Position numbers and translations under genes: made by a program. A model generated the notes under the pieces. That model saw only the letters and a program-made list of their open reading frames with translations, searched no databases and was not told the origin of the DNA. A DNA stretch of 64,000 bases. Source: Chitinimonas prasina (GTDB lineage Bacteria > Pseudomonadota > Gammaproteobacteria > Burkholderiales > Chitinimonadaceae). Below, piece after piece: positions 1 to 8,942 of this stretch (its first letter is position 1; the number at the start of each line of letters is the position of its first letter). The DNA lies in assembly GCF_030160395.1 (NCBI RefSeq), contig NZ_BSOG01000002.1:1148947-1212946 (forward strand), given 5' to 3'.

Positions 1-442
1 ACACAAACTTCCAGTCCTGATAGCGCTTGGCACCTTCCAGTGCCTGCAAGGCCTCAGGAAAACCACCAGTCTTGATTGGTTGCTCCGTCGAGAGCGAGTA
101 CACGCCCTTCACCAGCCCATCCGGCGTCTTGACCAGCCCCCAATCGGCACTCCCAGTCATGGGGTCACGATATAGCCGACGCAGGGGCCGGCGGGTACGG
201 GTTGCGCGATTATCCAGCAGCAAGGCCTGCAAGTCCGGCGGGTATTGCTTGCTGGTCCCGGGCGAGAACTGGTAGTAATCCTTGATCGCCTGCTGGTAGG
301 CCTGGCCGACAAACAGCAGCTCCGCCTCGCGCTCCCGCCTGCCTGCCGTCTTGCTGTGTTCCAGCGCCCGCAGGCTGACCACCAACAGTACTGCCACAGC
401 AAACAAGGCAATCAGGTAGCTGTATCCACGCTGCCGATGCAT
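1..442 (-). CDS. Pseudopilin-like protein of a type II-like secretion system, 3' end cut by the window
   Basis: Reading down the minus strand from the ATG at 442 gives an open frame to position 1 with no stop. It begins MHRQRGYSYLIALFAVAVLL, a short basic leader followed by one hydrophobic helix. The body then alternates Tyr/Gln-rich stretches with motifs typical of pseudopilins in these clusters (a YPPDLQALL segment, then a YRDPMTGSADWGL segment). The start lies 4 bp beyond the stop of the upstream pseudopilin gene, so the two are surely co-transcribed. The processing motif is weak because no Glu follows the leader, so it may be a minor pseudopilin or a fixed membrane subunit. Its end lies outside the window. 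Confidence 0.75.
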   Translation of the reverse strand, partial: MHRQRGYSYLIALFAVAVLLVVSLRALEHSKTAGRREREAELLFVGQAYQQAIKDYYQFSPGTSKQYPPDLQALLLDNRATRTRRPLRRLYRDPMTGSADWGLVKTPDGLVKGVYSLSTEQPIKTGGFPEALQALEGAKRYQDWKFV

Positions 443-446
443 GCCA

Positions 447-824
447 CTACCACTCGGAATACTTGGTGCCGCTCTTGCTATTGGGCGCCGTGCTACGTAC
501 ATCGTAAACGCCCCCCAAGGCCGTATCCTCCGGTGCTACTGACTTCCAGCTCGCCGCACTCTCGGTGAGTGGGTCGATGGGAATAGCCCGCAGGTAGCGC
601 TCCTTGACGAGGTCATCCAGCTCTTTCGGGTACTTACCCTTGTCGGTGTAGTACTTGTCTATGGCGTCTCGCATCAGGTACAGGTTCTCGCGCAGTACCG
701 CCTCCCTGGTGCGCTCCAGGTTGTTGAAGTACTTGGGCGCAGCCAAGGACAGCAAGGTAGCGATAATGGCCATGGCGACCAGTAGCTCGATCATGGTGAA
801 GCCTTGTTTACGCATGCTCACCAC
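447..824 (-). CDS. GspG-like major pseudopilin
   Basis: A 125-residue protein with a perfect prepilin signature: leader MVSMRKQG, then FTMIELLVAMAIIATLL, with the Glu at position 5 of the predicted mature chain. The GFTMIEL site is what a prepilin peptidase cuts and methylates. The C-terminal part (YYTDKGKYPKELDDLV, then a short DP-rich turn) resembles the GspG core. The pseudopilin would assemble into a short periplasmic pseudopilus. It overlaps the upstream pseudopilin by 7 bp, which suggests translational coupling. Confidence 0.85.
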   Translation of the reverse strand: MVSMRKQGFTMIELLVAMAIIATLLSLAAPKYFNNLERTREAVLRENLYLMRDAIDKYYTDKGKYPKELDDLVKERYLRAIPIDPLTESAASWKSVAPEDTALGGVYDVRSTAPNSKSGTKYSEW

Positions 825-1309
825 TCCTTGTAGGGCACGCCATTCAAGCCCCTTTTTTCTGATAGCGAGTACACATCGAAAACATCGTCTCCACTGCGCG
901 GTGCATCGGGGGGTGACTCAAAACTACGTAGGCCCCAGCTAGCCTCGTTCGGGGCCTCGTCATCCGCAAAGAATGGGTCGCGCGGCAGACGGCGCAAGAA
1001 GTAGAGCTTGGCACCATCGGGGTTCTTCTTGTCTGTCACCCCATTGACGAGATCCAGCAAGGTCGGCGGATAACCCGACCCATCCAGCCCCACCTCGATA
1101 CGCCCAGCCGTCGCCGCTGCCTTGTAGGCGTCTATGGCCTGACGCATATCACGCAGCGACCGCCGGAGTTCGTGCTCTTTGCTGCGCTGCACCGTTTTTT
1201 CGGCCAGCGGCATGGCCACGGCAGCCATCAAGGCCAATATGGCCAGTGAAGCGAGTAGCTCGATAAAGCTGAAACCCGCCTGGCGAGCGCGTTGACACGA
1301 CGTGGGCAT
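818..1309 (-). CDS. Second pseudopilin (GspG/H-like)
   Basis: 163 residues with a type IV prepilin N-terminus: a hydrophilic leader ending in AG, then FSFIELLASLAILALM with Glu at mature position 5. The soluble part contains an AIDAYKAAATAG helix, a GYPPTLLDLVNG segment and an RRLPRDPFF turn, all usual for GspG-type folds. It sits 2 bp after the secretin stop and overlaps the next pseudopilin. The set (secretin, then three pilin-like proteins) matches the betaproteobacterial 'secretion system X' operons. The substrate is unknown. Confidence 0.83.
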   Translation of the reverse strand: MPTSCQRARQAGFSFIELLASLAILALMAAVAMPLAEKTVQRSKEHELRRSLRDMRQAIDAYKAAATAGRIEVGLDGSGYPPTLLDLVNGVTDKKNPDGAKLYFLRRLPRDPFFADDEAPNEASWGLRSFESPPDAPRSGDDVFDVYSLSEKRGLNGVPYKEW

Positions 1310-1311
1310 GC

Positions 1312-3687
1312 TCAGGGTGCAACGCTCAGTCGATGAATCAAGGGCAAAGCTGGACGACCCACATTGCCGCCACTGGCTATGGGCGTCATGCCGATGACAC
1401 TGATCTCGGACTCCTGCGCTGCTTGCAGGGGCTTGAGCACCACCATCAATAGCGCACCCTCGCCCTTGGCGCCTGCGGCTTCTGCGCTGGCCGTACCGAC
1501 TGATACACGGCCACTGGCCTTGTCTATCAACTGGCTGAAATTGGATTTCCCAGCCTTGCTGAAGTATTCGCCCTCCTTGACCGACACCACTTCAAACAGT
1601 GACTTGTCGTAAGCCAGTTGCAGCGGCGCCGCACGTAAGGCCTCAGCGCTATCCAGGTGCAACACCAGCGTCATCGGCTCGCCCACCTTGGCCGCTGCAG
1701 GGCCCTTCCACTGCAGCTTGACGCCCGGCACAACCGCCGGTGCGGGTTCGGCGCTCGCTGGCGTAGCGGGTGCGGCCGGCGTCACGGCAGCCGGCCTTGC
1801 TTCCTCAGCAGGCTTGGCGGGCACAGCATTCGTCGGGGCGGTCTCCAGGCTGCGCAGTTGCAGGGGCTTGAGCCGCAGATTGGCCTCGGTACCCGACCAG
1901 AACGACTCTGCAGCCGGTTCCTTACGCTGGGCATTGCGTATCAGCCTGGGCGTAATCGACAGAATGATTTCGGTCTTGTTACCGCTATCAGACTGCGACG
2001 AGAACAAGCGCCCCAACAGCGGCACATCCCCCAGCAGCGGGATACGGCTGGCCGAAGACCGATCTTCATCGCGTATCAGCCCTGCCAGCACCTGTGTTTC
2101 ACCATCCTTCAGGCGCAACACGCTATTGGCGGTACGGGTACCTATCTCATAGGCCAAGGCCCCTCGGGCCGTCTTGATCGAGTTCACGACATTGCTGACT
2201 TCCAGACCGACCTTGATGCCGATCTCGTCACGCATATGCACATCCGGCTCGACTTCCAGCTTCAGCCCCACATCCAGGTACTGGACATTTTCGGAGATAA
2301 AACCATCCGACGTGGCAGTCGTCGTCACTACAGGCACCTTGGAGCCAATCATGATCTTGGCCTTTTCCCTATCCTTGACCCGGATACGCGGATTGGCCAG
2401 CAGATTGGCATCACCATCGTTCTTTTCAAAACGGGCCGTCACACTGGGCAAGGTCACGCCCAGATTACTGGAGTTCAGGTTTTTCAGCTCGCTCAGCTTG
2501 TAGAGTATGGGCGACGATTCGGAGCCATCGCCGGTCGAGTTGCCGCTATTGGCAAAGGGCCGCACGGTCAGCGACTTGGGCAGATCGATGCCCAGTTCCA
2601 GCATGCGAGTGCGGTTGACCTCCAGCACCTCGACTTCCAGCATCACCTCCGGCTCGTCCAGATCATGCAGGGCAATCAGCTTCTCGGCCAAAGCGATGGT
2701 GTCGGGCGTTTCGCGCAACATCAGCATGTTGAGCTTGTCGTCGACAAACACTTCCTTGATCTTGAGCATGGATTTCAGCAAGCCGGCGGTCTGCTTGGCC
2801 TCGGCGGTAGACAGATAGAATGCCCGCACCACCAGGTCCTGGTACTCCTTGGTCTTGGCCGAGGTATTGGGGTAGACCAGCACGCTGGTGCTGTTCAGTA
2901 TCTTCTTGTCCAACTGGTTGGTAGTCAGGATCACATCGATGGCGTCCTCCAGCGTGGTCTGCTTGAGGAACACCGTGGTGCGCTGGTCGCTTTTGACTTC
3001 TCGATCAAAGATGAAATTGATCCCTGTCGTGCGCGACAAGGCCTCGAACACCATCTTCAGGCTGGCATCGCGAAATTCCAGGTTGATGGGCTTCTTGTAC
3101 AGATTGCTCAAGCTGGGGGTGGAGATCAGATCCTTGGCCTGGGCCGCATCCAGCTCGCGCTTCAGTGCCAGCGCATCGGAATGACCGGGGTGGTTCTCCA
3201 GTGCCCTGCCCAGCAACTGTGCGGCCTGGCTGCTGTCGCCTTTTTTAAGGGCCTCGCGCGCCTGCAGCGCTTGCTCATCGGCCTGCTTGAGCCGCAGTAA
3301 GCTCTCCAGCCCAGCCGTGGCACGGGCGTGGCCACGTTCATACTTCAAGATCAACCGGTAGTGCTGGGCCGCGTCTTCCAAGCGCCCCTCCGCGGTCGCC
3401 ACCTCGGCCTGCGCCAGCAAGCGGCGCGTTGCCACTTCGCGGTTGCGCAGCCAGTCCTTGCGGTAGATCACGTCCTCGGGGTCCAGTTCGGCAGCCTTGC
3501 CCAGCTCTATCACCGCCTCGTCGTACTTACCCTTGTCCATCGCCTCCAGCCCGGTGCGATGATGGTAATCCGCCGCGCAACTGCTCAGCAGCAGCAAAAC
3601 ACCGGCAGCAACGGCCGGTGCAGGGTTGATTTGCGCTGTCGTGGGCATCGCAGTACGTACAGCGCTCAAGAAATCAGATAACAGCAT
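1312..3687 (-). CDS. Outer-membrane secretin (GspD/PilQ family) lipoprotein with TPR and cohesin-like domains
   Basis: 791 residues. A lipobox (LLLLSSC, Cys about 37) suggests a lipoprotein; a start at Met14 (3648) would also leave a normal signal. Residues about 40-180 form TPR-like helices. A secretin/TonB short N-terminal domain follows (about 195-265, NLEFRDASLKMVFEAL). The conserved secretin barrel lies at about 420-600 (VPVVTTTATSDG, then the VLAGLIRDEDRSSASRIPLLGDVP signature). After a Pro/Ala-rich linker, residues about 655-790 look like a cohesin domain (PLQLAYDKSLFEVVSVKEGEYF). Secretins form the exit pore; the extra C-terminal domain is unusual for GspD and may bind substrate or peptidoglycan. 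The gene lies between the translation-initiation-factor-like gene and the pseudopilins. Confidence 0.88.
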   Translation of the reverse strand: MLLSDFLSAVRTAMPTTAQINPAPAVAAGVLLLLSSCAADYHHRTGLEAMDKGKYDEAVIELGKAAELDPEDVIYRKDWLRNREVATRRLLAQAEVATAEGRLEDAAQHYRLILKYERGHARATAGLESLLRLKQADEQALQAREALKKGDSSQAAQLLGRALENHPGHSDALALKRELDAAQAKDLISTPSLSNLYKKPINLEFRDASLKMVFEALSRTTGINFIFDREVKSDQRTTVFLKQTTLEDAIDVILTTNQLDKKILNSTSVLVYPNTSAKTKEYQDLVVRAFYLSTAEAKQTAGLLKSMLKIKEVFVDDKLNMLMLRETPDTIALAEKLIALHDLDEPEVMLEVEVLEVNRTRMLELGIDLPKSLTVRPFANSGNSTGDGSESSPILYKLSELKNLNSSNLGVTLPSVTARFEKNDGDANLLANPRIRVKDREKAKIMIGSKVPVVTTTATSDGFISENVQYLDVGLKLEVEPDVHMRDEIGIKVGLEVSNVVNSIKTARGALAYEIGTRTANSVLRLKDGETQVLAGLIRDEDRSSASRIPLLGDVPLLGRLFSSQSDSGNKTEIILSITPRLIRNAQRKEPAAESFWSGTEANLRLKPLQLRSLETAPTNAVPAKPAEEARPAAVTPAAPATPASAEPAPAVVPGVKLQWKGPAAAKVGEPMTLVLHLDSAEALRAAPLQLAYDKSLFEVVSVKEGEYFSKAGKSNFSQLIDKASGRVSVGTASAEAAGAKGEGALLMVVLKPLQAAQESEISVIGMTPIASGGNVGRPALPLIHRLSVAP

Positions 3688-3696
3688 GGCAATCGA

Positions 3697-4242
3697 TTAT
3701 TCCGATGCAGGCAGGGCAAGCTGCTGCTTGTCGCCCGTCGGCAAGTATTCAAATTCGATACGCTGGGCATCCATGCCCAGCACCTTATACGTCGCCCCAA
3801 GGGTTTCCCCCACTCGGGCAATCAGGGTTTGTTCGCCCTGGCTCAGATACACCACTTGCTCACCACCATCATGCAAGCGCCCCATGAATTTGAACGGCAA
3901 CGGTGGCGGCCCGGCCGGCTCTACCGGCAAGGCCGGCGCCACCACGACGGGCGTGGGGGTGACCACGGGTAGCGGCGGTGCCTGCCAGTTACGTGGCGCA
4001 AACGGATTGGCCGCCATGGCCGGCATGGCGACTTGGCCAGGCTGGCCGGTAGAGGCTTCCTGCGTGCGCGGCGAAGGCGTGGTCGGCTGGCGACTCACAG
4101 GCGCCGCAACAACTTCTACCGTCGACGACGGTGTCGCCACTTCTGCCACGGCAACATCGTCTACCGGGTAAACCATGGCAACCACTGTCCCCGCAAGCAA
4201 GGTCAGCCAAAGCGCCCAGCGCTTTTGCTCTGCCTTAATCAC
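3697..4242 (-). CDS. Pro-rich membrane-anchored protein of the secretion cluster ('secretion system X' IF-like / GspC-PilP-like)
   Basis: 181 residues with an N-terminal cytoplasmic stub, one membrane helix (WALWLTLLAGTVVAMV), a long Val/Pro/Ala linker and a small C-terminal beta domain (PLPFKFMGRLHDGGEQVVYL, then an EFEYLPTGDKQQLALP end). This is the architecture of PilP/GspC-type connectors that link the inner membrane to the secretin; databases often call such proteins 'secretion system X translation initiation factor' because of the Pro/Ala linker. The connector role is an inference. It overlaps the upstream pilO-like gene by 8 bp. Confidence 0.7.
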   Translation of the reverse strand: MIKAEQKRWALWLTLLAGTVVAMVYPVDDVAVAEVATPSSTVEVVAAPVSRQPTTPSPRTQEASTGQPGQVAMPAMAANPFAPRNWQAPPLPVVTPTPVVVAPALPVEPAGPPPLPFKFMGRLHDGGEQVVYLSQGEQTLIARVGETLGATYKVLGMDAQRIEFEYLPTGDKQQLALPASE

Positions 4243-4777
4243 TGCGAACCTGACGGTAAAATGCCGATAGCGATACGTCGCAGCTCAGTTCCGCCACGCC
4301 GATATCCTCTCTGCTGCAGTGGATACCATCCAGCGTCACGTTTGCCATGCCGACGCGCAGACCATCCACAAATCGCCGTATTGCGGGGTAATCCGCCGAC
4401 ACCGACAGGCTGGCGCGATAGCGCAGATAAGGTAGCTTGCCTTTGTCGTCCAGGGTAAAGGTCACCTCATCCAACGGTAGCTTGGCCGCATCGGCAGCCT
4501 GCTGCAGATCGCCCATCAGTTGCGCGCTATTGAACACTGGGAAAACCGGCACCGCGTTACCAGGCAAGGTAACCACGGGCGCAGCCTTCGAGGCAGTACC
4601 CAGCGCGCGACGCGCGTGCTCGGCCTTGCCCAACATGTGGCTGCTATGGGCATAGAACACGGCAGCACTCCCCAAGCCAACCAGGGCCAGCAGCAAGGCG
4701 GCAGTAGCCCAAGGCTGCAAACGTAGCTGGCGGCGCAGGTAAAAAAGCCACTGGGCAGGGAGGTTAGACAGGGTCAA
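4235..4777 (-). CDS. PilO/GspM-like inner-membrane assembly protein
   Basis: 180 residues: a cytoplasmic basic start, one transmembrane helix at about 25-45 (ATAALLLALVGLGSAAVFY), a helical stretch, and a ferredoxin-like C-terminal domain (YLRYRASLSVSADYPAIRRFVDGL, then an ELSCDVSLSAFYR strand). This is typical of PilO/GspM assembly-platform proteins. It is the first gene of the operon in this window. The usual PilM/PilN-type partners and the ATPase are not upstream, where the DNA becomes non-coding and AT-rich, so the operon may be truncated or those genes may lie elsewhere. Confidence 0.68.
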   Translation of the reverse strand: MTLSNLPAQWLFYLRRQLRLQPWATAALLLALVGLGSAAVFYAHSSHMLGKAEHARRALGTASKAAPVVTLPGNAVPVFPVFNSAQLMGDLQQAADAAKLPLDEVTFTLDDKGKLPYLRYRASLSVSADYPAIRRFVDGLRVGMANVTLDGIHCSREDIGVAELSCDVSLSAFYRQVRSD

Positions 4778-5566
4778 GCCGATGATCCCGGGGGGAAGAC
4801 AAAGGGCGGGATTATATACAGACGCAACTCTAAGTGTCTATAAAATAAGGGGTTTTACGAGAATCAACCCGGGGTGGGTTTCAGCTAACACTGAGACAAC
4901 ATGGTGTGCTCAGTGAGCCGAATCTCAGTCGGGGTCACTGCCGTGCGGGCGTTCGTCCGGCAGTCTGCCGACCCGCATCCGACCCTGTGGTGGACGGAAC
5001 ATGCTGGTTGATACAGGACTGACCGCGCATGACTTGATGCTATTGGCCCGCTTTGCGGGTTGGGAAATTGAGATGAGGGGATTGCGGGTTCGGTACAAAC
5101 CGCCCCTCAAAAGACTTTGAACAGGCTCCAAGACACTGCTGCACTGTGGCAAGCCCGCAACATTACTTCACGAGCCCAAAGCCGTCTTTTAGCCGCCCTA
5201 CAGGGCAGAATTGCCTATTTTTCGGGCAAATTAAGCAGCTTTTGGCAATTTCTGACGTACTCTAAAATACCTCAATCAGATTTTACCTGGCACATCGCTC
5301 GTACAGACAAACAGATTTCTTATATTATTTTCCCTCCCTCCAGACTTGAAATATTCACAATTAGTGCCTGAGTGGATATTAATCCCGAACTTTCCTAAAA
5401 ATAAAATAGAAATAAAAATGAAAATAACCACACCCCCCACATCTACGTAATCACTTATCGATGCATCACAAAGGACCAGGTTTTAAAAATCCCCTAAAAC
5501 CTCCTCTTTTGCTTTCCATCCAAAATGTGGTTATGATGATTTCAATTCATTTTTTTCAATGTAGAT
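4778..5566. other. Gene-poor, AT-rich region with a half repeat
   Basis: No convincing gene is seen in this 789-bp stretch. 4800-5130 has normal base composition and ends in a half copy (5109-5128) of the palindromic repeat found at 42-63 kb. From about 5200 to 5566 the DNA is clearly AT-richer than its surroundings, with A- and T-runs, which fits acquired or decayed DNA. The promoter of the secretion operon should lie near 4780-4860. A 75-codon minus-strand frame at 4925-5152 has no family resemblance or ribosome site and is not called. Confidence 0.6.
5109..5128. repeat. Half copy of the AAGAGCCTGTTC palindromic repeat family
   Basis: The 20 bases AAAAGACTTTGAACAGGCTC are identical to the right arm of the repeats at 42409-42433 and 58808-58829. 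No matching left arm is present upstream, so this copy is a remnant or a solo arm. Confidence 0.7.
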
Positions 5567-5926
5567 ATGGAACAAACAGTAGCCACTCTCTTGAGGTCAG
5601 CACGGACAATACGTTCGATCTCGCAGGCACGGCTCGCTTATATGCTGGGTTGCAGTCAGTCTCGGATTTGCTTGATCGAAGCAGGGCTAGCTGACGTTAT
5701 TTCGCCCGACGAGATTGGTGCTTTTTCGAAGGCACTCCAGCTGACGAAACTTGAAGAGTCAGCCCTAAAAGAAGCCTTTTATCTCACTTCCAGCTCCTTC
5801 AAATTTCCACCGGACATGGCGCCCAAATGTGCGGGGCTCATTCGTTTTATTCTGGCCCACCACCGGGAATTAACGGATCAGGCGATTCAAGCTGCCTCCC
5901 TAGATTTGGGATCACTGCAAAAATGA
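5567..5926 (+). CDS. Small XRE-type helix-turn-helix protein
   Basis: 119 residues. Residues about 10-60 read as a Cro/XRE HTH: LLRSARTIRSISQARLAYMLGCSQSRICLIEAG, where 'SQARLAYMLGCSQSRI' fits the HTH and 'IEAG' the following turn, then SPDEIGAFSKAL. The remainder is helical with no recognised domain. The gene is AT-richer than its neighbours and lacks a clear ribosome site, suggesting acquisition. Its stop lies 39 bp before the proposed left end of the Tn7-like element, so it is either a flanking gene or, if the end is further left, transposon-associated. Confidence 0.6.
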   Translation: MEQTVATLLRSARTIRSISQARLAYMLGCSQSRICLIEAGLADVISPDEIGAFSKALQLTKLEESALKEAFYLTSSSFKFPPDMAPKCAGLIRFILAHHRELTDQAIQAASLDLGSLQK

Positions 5927-5965
5927 TACCCATCGACAATCGTCAAGTTACCTAGGAGAACTAAA

Positions 5966-6000
5966 TGTAAAGCGCACCTACTGGACTGAAAATTTCAGCC
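5966..6000. repeat. Candidate left end of the Tn7-like element
   Basis: TGTAAAGCG at the edge, then TGAAAATTTCAGCC about 21 bases in. The reverse complement of the right end reads TGTACGTAG, then TGAAATTTCGCC about 19 bases in. The similarity is limited, so this boundary is tentative. The stretch from here to the tnsA start (6296) contains no gene; it holds a GC-rich imperfect hairpin around 6038-6083. Confidence 0.4.
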
Positions 6001-6295
6001 AATTGCGGTACCTATTGTTGGTGTGGGCAGAAAGCCAAAACCCCCGGTTGCTCCAATCAGTTCGCAGCTGATAGGCCGGGGGTCGAGACCGAAAAAGTAG
6101 TGATCCTTTTCTGTCATCATCTTGGCTCCACTGGTTCTGGGTGTCAAGCCGTTTCGCGGCTTGCTGCCCTCCCTCACCCCTACGTTTCGTCGCGGGGCAA
6201 CCCGCCAGTGAGGAAGCCATGTCTCGAAATTCATGCCTGTTGGCAATGCCAACGAGCGCCCGTGCAGCGTTCCAACCCACATGGGGGGAACTGCC

Positions 6296-6949
6296 ATGCT
6301 GATTTCCCCCGCGCGCAAAATCCACAATCGCGGCTTGGTCAGAATCGTCGGTCTGTTCACCAGTGCTCGCCTTGGCCTGCAAATGCCCTTCGAATCTCAG
6401 CTCGAACGAGATTTGCTGATCCATCTCGAAGCAAATCTGGGGGTTCAACACTTTGAAACCCAGCCCCAGAGCTTCCAATACATTGATGCAGACCAAACTG
6501 TTCGAACATATACCCCTGACGTCCTGATCCATTGGGTTGACTCAGACCGACTGCCAACGCTGATCGAAGTAAAGCCATTTGAGAAAACTCAGACTCCGGA
6601 ATTTAGGGTCTGGGAAGAGCTGATTCGCAGGTACTTCGGCTGGCTTGGCTTCGAATTCCGCGTCGTCACAGAGCGTGAGATCCAAACCGATGAACTGTAC
6701 AAGCTCAGGCAGTTGTTGCCGTATTCCCGGCACGGGGTATCTGTATTCAACAGAACCACCGCAGCGGCAGTACTACAGCTGGCTGGCGGCGTGCTGTCGG
6801 CCCAGGTACTTGCATCCCGACTAAACCCGCAGGGGCTAGACCTTGGCCACGTCCTGGCGCTGCTATTTTATGGTCAGCTTCAAGCCAACTGGGTAACCAC
6901 ATCTTTGTTGAACTTGCCAGTCTCGTTAGCGGGAGGCAGCCATGAGTGA
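6296..6949 (+). CDS. tnsA: TnsA-like transposon endonuclease
   Basis: 217 residues from the ATG at 6296, chosen because a GGGGGGAA ribosome site precedes it; upstream in-frame starts lack one. TnsA nicks the 5' ends of the element so that transposition is cut-and-paste. The restriction-enzyme-like active site is visible: Glu in PFESQLERD (33 or 37), Asp in TYTPDVLIHW (75) and the ExK pair in LIEVKPF (91, 93). The C-terminal part (about 130-217) is helical and would contact TnsC. It overlaps tnsB by 8 bp. Confidence 0.85.
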   Translation: MLISPARKIHNRGLVRIVGLFTSARLGLQMPFESQLERDLLIHLEANLGVQHFETQPQSFQYIDADQTVRTYTPDVLIHWVDSDRLPTLIEVKPFEKTQTPEFRVWEELIRRYFGWLGFEFRVVTEREIQTDELYKLRQLLPYSRHGVSVFNRTTAAAVLQLAGGVLSAQVLASRLNPQGLDLGHVLALLFYGQLQANWVTTSLLNLPVSLAGGSHE

Positions 6950-8927
6950 AGCCATTACTCCATTCATTGGCCTGCGCCTTTCGTTGCGGGGGCACCCCTA
7001 CTTAGTCGTCCATGCGACAGACCATGTCGTGAGTCTGAGCGCCGAGAAAGGCGTAGCGCACAGAACCTTCGCAATTGAGGATTTCCATGACTATTGCAGC
7101 AGGTCACTTATCCACTTGCATCAAGACCAGCGGATTATGGTCCGCGATGATGGATTGGCACCGCTGCTTTCGCTTCTGCCCGAGGCGCACCAAGCGGAGG
7201 TGCGGCGAAAGCTACGCTACGTCAACCAAGTATTAGCTGATTGCCTGTATGTCTCAGCTGCGCGGGAGATAACGCAGGTTATTGCGCAGGTCGCCGAGCG
7301 CTGGGCAGATGCTGCCGCACCCTCGGTTACGACGATCTGGCGTTGGGTCCGTGCCTACCTGGATTCCGGCAAGGACCCCCTTTCATTGGCTCCACGCCAT
7401 GCATGCAAGGGAAATCGACAGCGGCGATTCCCACCCGAGCTGTGGGATCTTTTCCTTCAGGCTGTCGACGAAGCCTTCTTGAAGCCAGAGCGACCTACCC
7501 GCCTGCAGGCCTACGACCACTTTGAAGCCTTGATGCTAGCTTGGAATCGGGCCAATCCGCAAAACCGCCTGAAGCTATGCTCTTACGCGGCGTTTGGCGA
7601 CTGGATCGCCAACCAACTCGACCCTTATGTGGTGATGGCACGGCGATACGGCGTGGCAAAGGCGCGCCGACACTTCCGGCGCCACGATGCGGCTCCTGCT
7701 TCGACATACCCGCTGGAGCGGGTTGAGATCGACCACACGGTGTTGGATCTCCAGGCTGTCGATTCGACAGGCAACGTGATCGGCAGGCCAACACTGACCA
7801 TCGCGATTTGTCGTTTCAGTCGCATGATTTTGGCCGTGCTTGTGACCTTTGAATCACCCGCCGCATCATTAACGCTGCGCTGCGTGCGCGAGATGCTGAG
7901 TGACAAGTCGCACTTGCTACTCGCTAGCAAACTGCTGGAGGGGGTGGAATGGCCTGCGTCAGGACTACCAACCTGGCTTGTCGTAGACAACGGCCCGGAT
8001 TTTCACGCTACCGCGTTCAAGGCGGCCTGCGACAACTTGACAGTCCAGCTCCAATATTGCCCGCCGGGTTTACCCTGGTTCAAGGGTGTCGTAGAACGCT
8101 TCTTTCGGACGCTCAACGTCGGACTGATCCATCGCTTGCCTGGCACCACACGCTCCAATCCCACTGATCGTGGTGCCTACCCGTCGGAAGAACGGGCACT
8201 CCTAAAGCTCGACGAGATTCGCACCAAGATTCACGAGTGGCTGTTTCTGGAATACCGCCATCGTCGCCACAGCGAACTCGGTTGCTCGCCGCAGCAGGCT
8301 TGGGACGCCGGCGTCGCCGAGCACCCGATTGTGCCGGCATCAACAGTCACCAACCAAATGGAAGCAGCCCTGGCACTGGTCAAACACCTCAGTATCAGCG
8401 GGTCGATGCTGCGCACATGCGGGCTCACCTACACAGCTGATTGCCTGCCCTATTTGAAGGAGCGTGTGGGCGCATCCAAAGTCGAAGTTCGGATTGACCC
8501 AGAGGACGTGCAACGCGCCTTCGTTTTTGACCCCGATAAGAAAGTGCTTGTCGCGCTACGGCTGCTAACCGCTATAGCGCCTGACACTAGCTTCGCAGTT
8601 TACCAGCTACAGCGTAAGACGATCCGACGGGATCTGCCTCTGAGTCAACGCCTTAGCGATAGAGCCTATGTTGAGGGCGTTCACCAGCTGAATCAGGAAA
8701 TCCAAGAGCTTCAGGATACGGCCTCGCGGCAGCAAAAACAGAAAAAGTCCAAGTCGCCCAAGGCTCCCAAACCGCAGAAGGGATCGCTGTGCGCTGGGGC
8801 GACCCGCAAGCAGCGCGAAGTTATAACCGGTGGCGACAACAAACCCGCGTGGTCGCGGCGCCAAACCCCGAACATCGTTCCCCAAGGCGATCTCCGCGAT
8901 GGCGGCTGGTCGACTGGCACGCTCTAA
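6942..8927 (+). CDS. tnsB: TnsB/TniA-family DDE transposase
   Basis: 661 residues. It binds the transposon ends and catalyses 3'-end cleavage and joining. N-terminal DNA-binding segments contain an HTH (APSVTTIWRWVRAYL, about 126-140). The integrase catalytic core follows with Asp264 (VEIDHTVLDL), Asp349 or 353 (WLVVDNGPDFH) and Glu385 (KGVVERFFRTLN). A Mu-type beta barrel follows (about 470-560). The C-terminal tail is Lys/Gln-rich and ends NIVPQGDLRDGGWSTGTL, a likely TnsC-interacting hook. It overlaps tnsA and is followed by tnsC after 15 bp. Confidence 0.92.
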   Translation: MSEAITPFIGLRLSLRGHPYLVVHATDHVVSLSAEKGVAHRTFAIEDFHDYCSRSLIHLHQDQRIMVRDDGLAPLLSLLPEAHQAEVRRKLRYVNQVLADCLYVSAAREITQVIAQVAERWADAAAPSVTTIWRWVRAYLDSGKDPLSLAPRHACKGNRQRRFPPELWDLFLQAVDEAFLKPERPTRLQAYDHFEALMLAWNRANPQNRLKLCSYAAFGDWIANQLDPYVVMARRYGVAKARRHFRRHDAAPASTYPLERVEIDHTVLDLQAVDSTGNVIGRPTLTIAICRFSRMILAVLVTFESPAASLTLRCVREMLSDKSHLLLASKLLEGVEWPASGLPTWLVVDNGPDFHATAFKAACDNLTVQLQYCPPGLPWFKGVVERFFRTLNVGLIHRLPGTTRSNPTDRGAYPSEERALLKLDEIRTKIHEWLFLEYRHRRHSELGCSPQQAWDAGVAEHPIVPASTVTNQMEAALALVKHLSISGSMLRTCGLTYTADCLPYLKERVGASKVEVRIDPEDVQRAFVFDPDKKVLVALRLLTAIAPDTSFAVYQLQRKTIRRDLPLSQRLSDRAYVEGVHQLNQEIQELQDTASRQQKQKKSKSPKAPKPQKGSLCAGATRKQREVITGGDNKPAWSRRQTPNIVPQGDLRDGGWSTGTL

Positions 8928-8942
8928 GCATAGGTATACAAA

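Noticed and set aside
1657-3300. Long plus-strand frame opposite the secretin gene
   Set aside because: Low-complexity antisense translation with no ribosome site; the secretin on the other strand is unmistakable.
4925-5152. 75-codon minus-strand frame in the AT-rich spacer
   Set aside because: No ribosome site, domain or neighbouring partner; it overlaps the half repeat at 5109.
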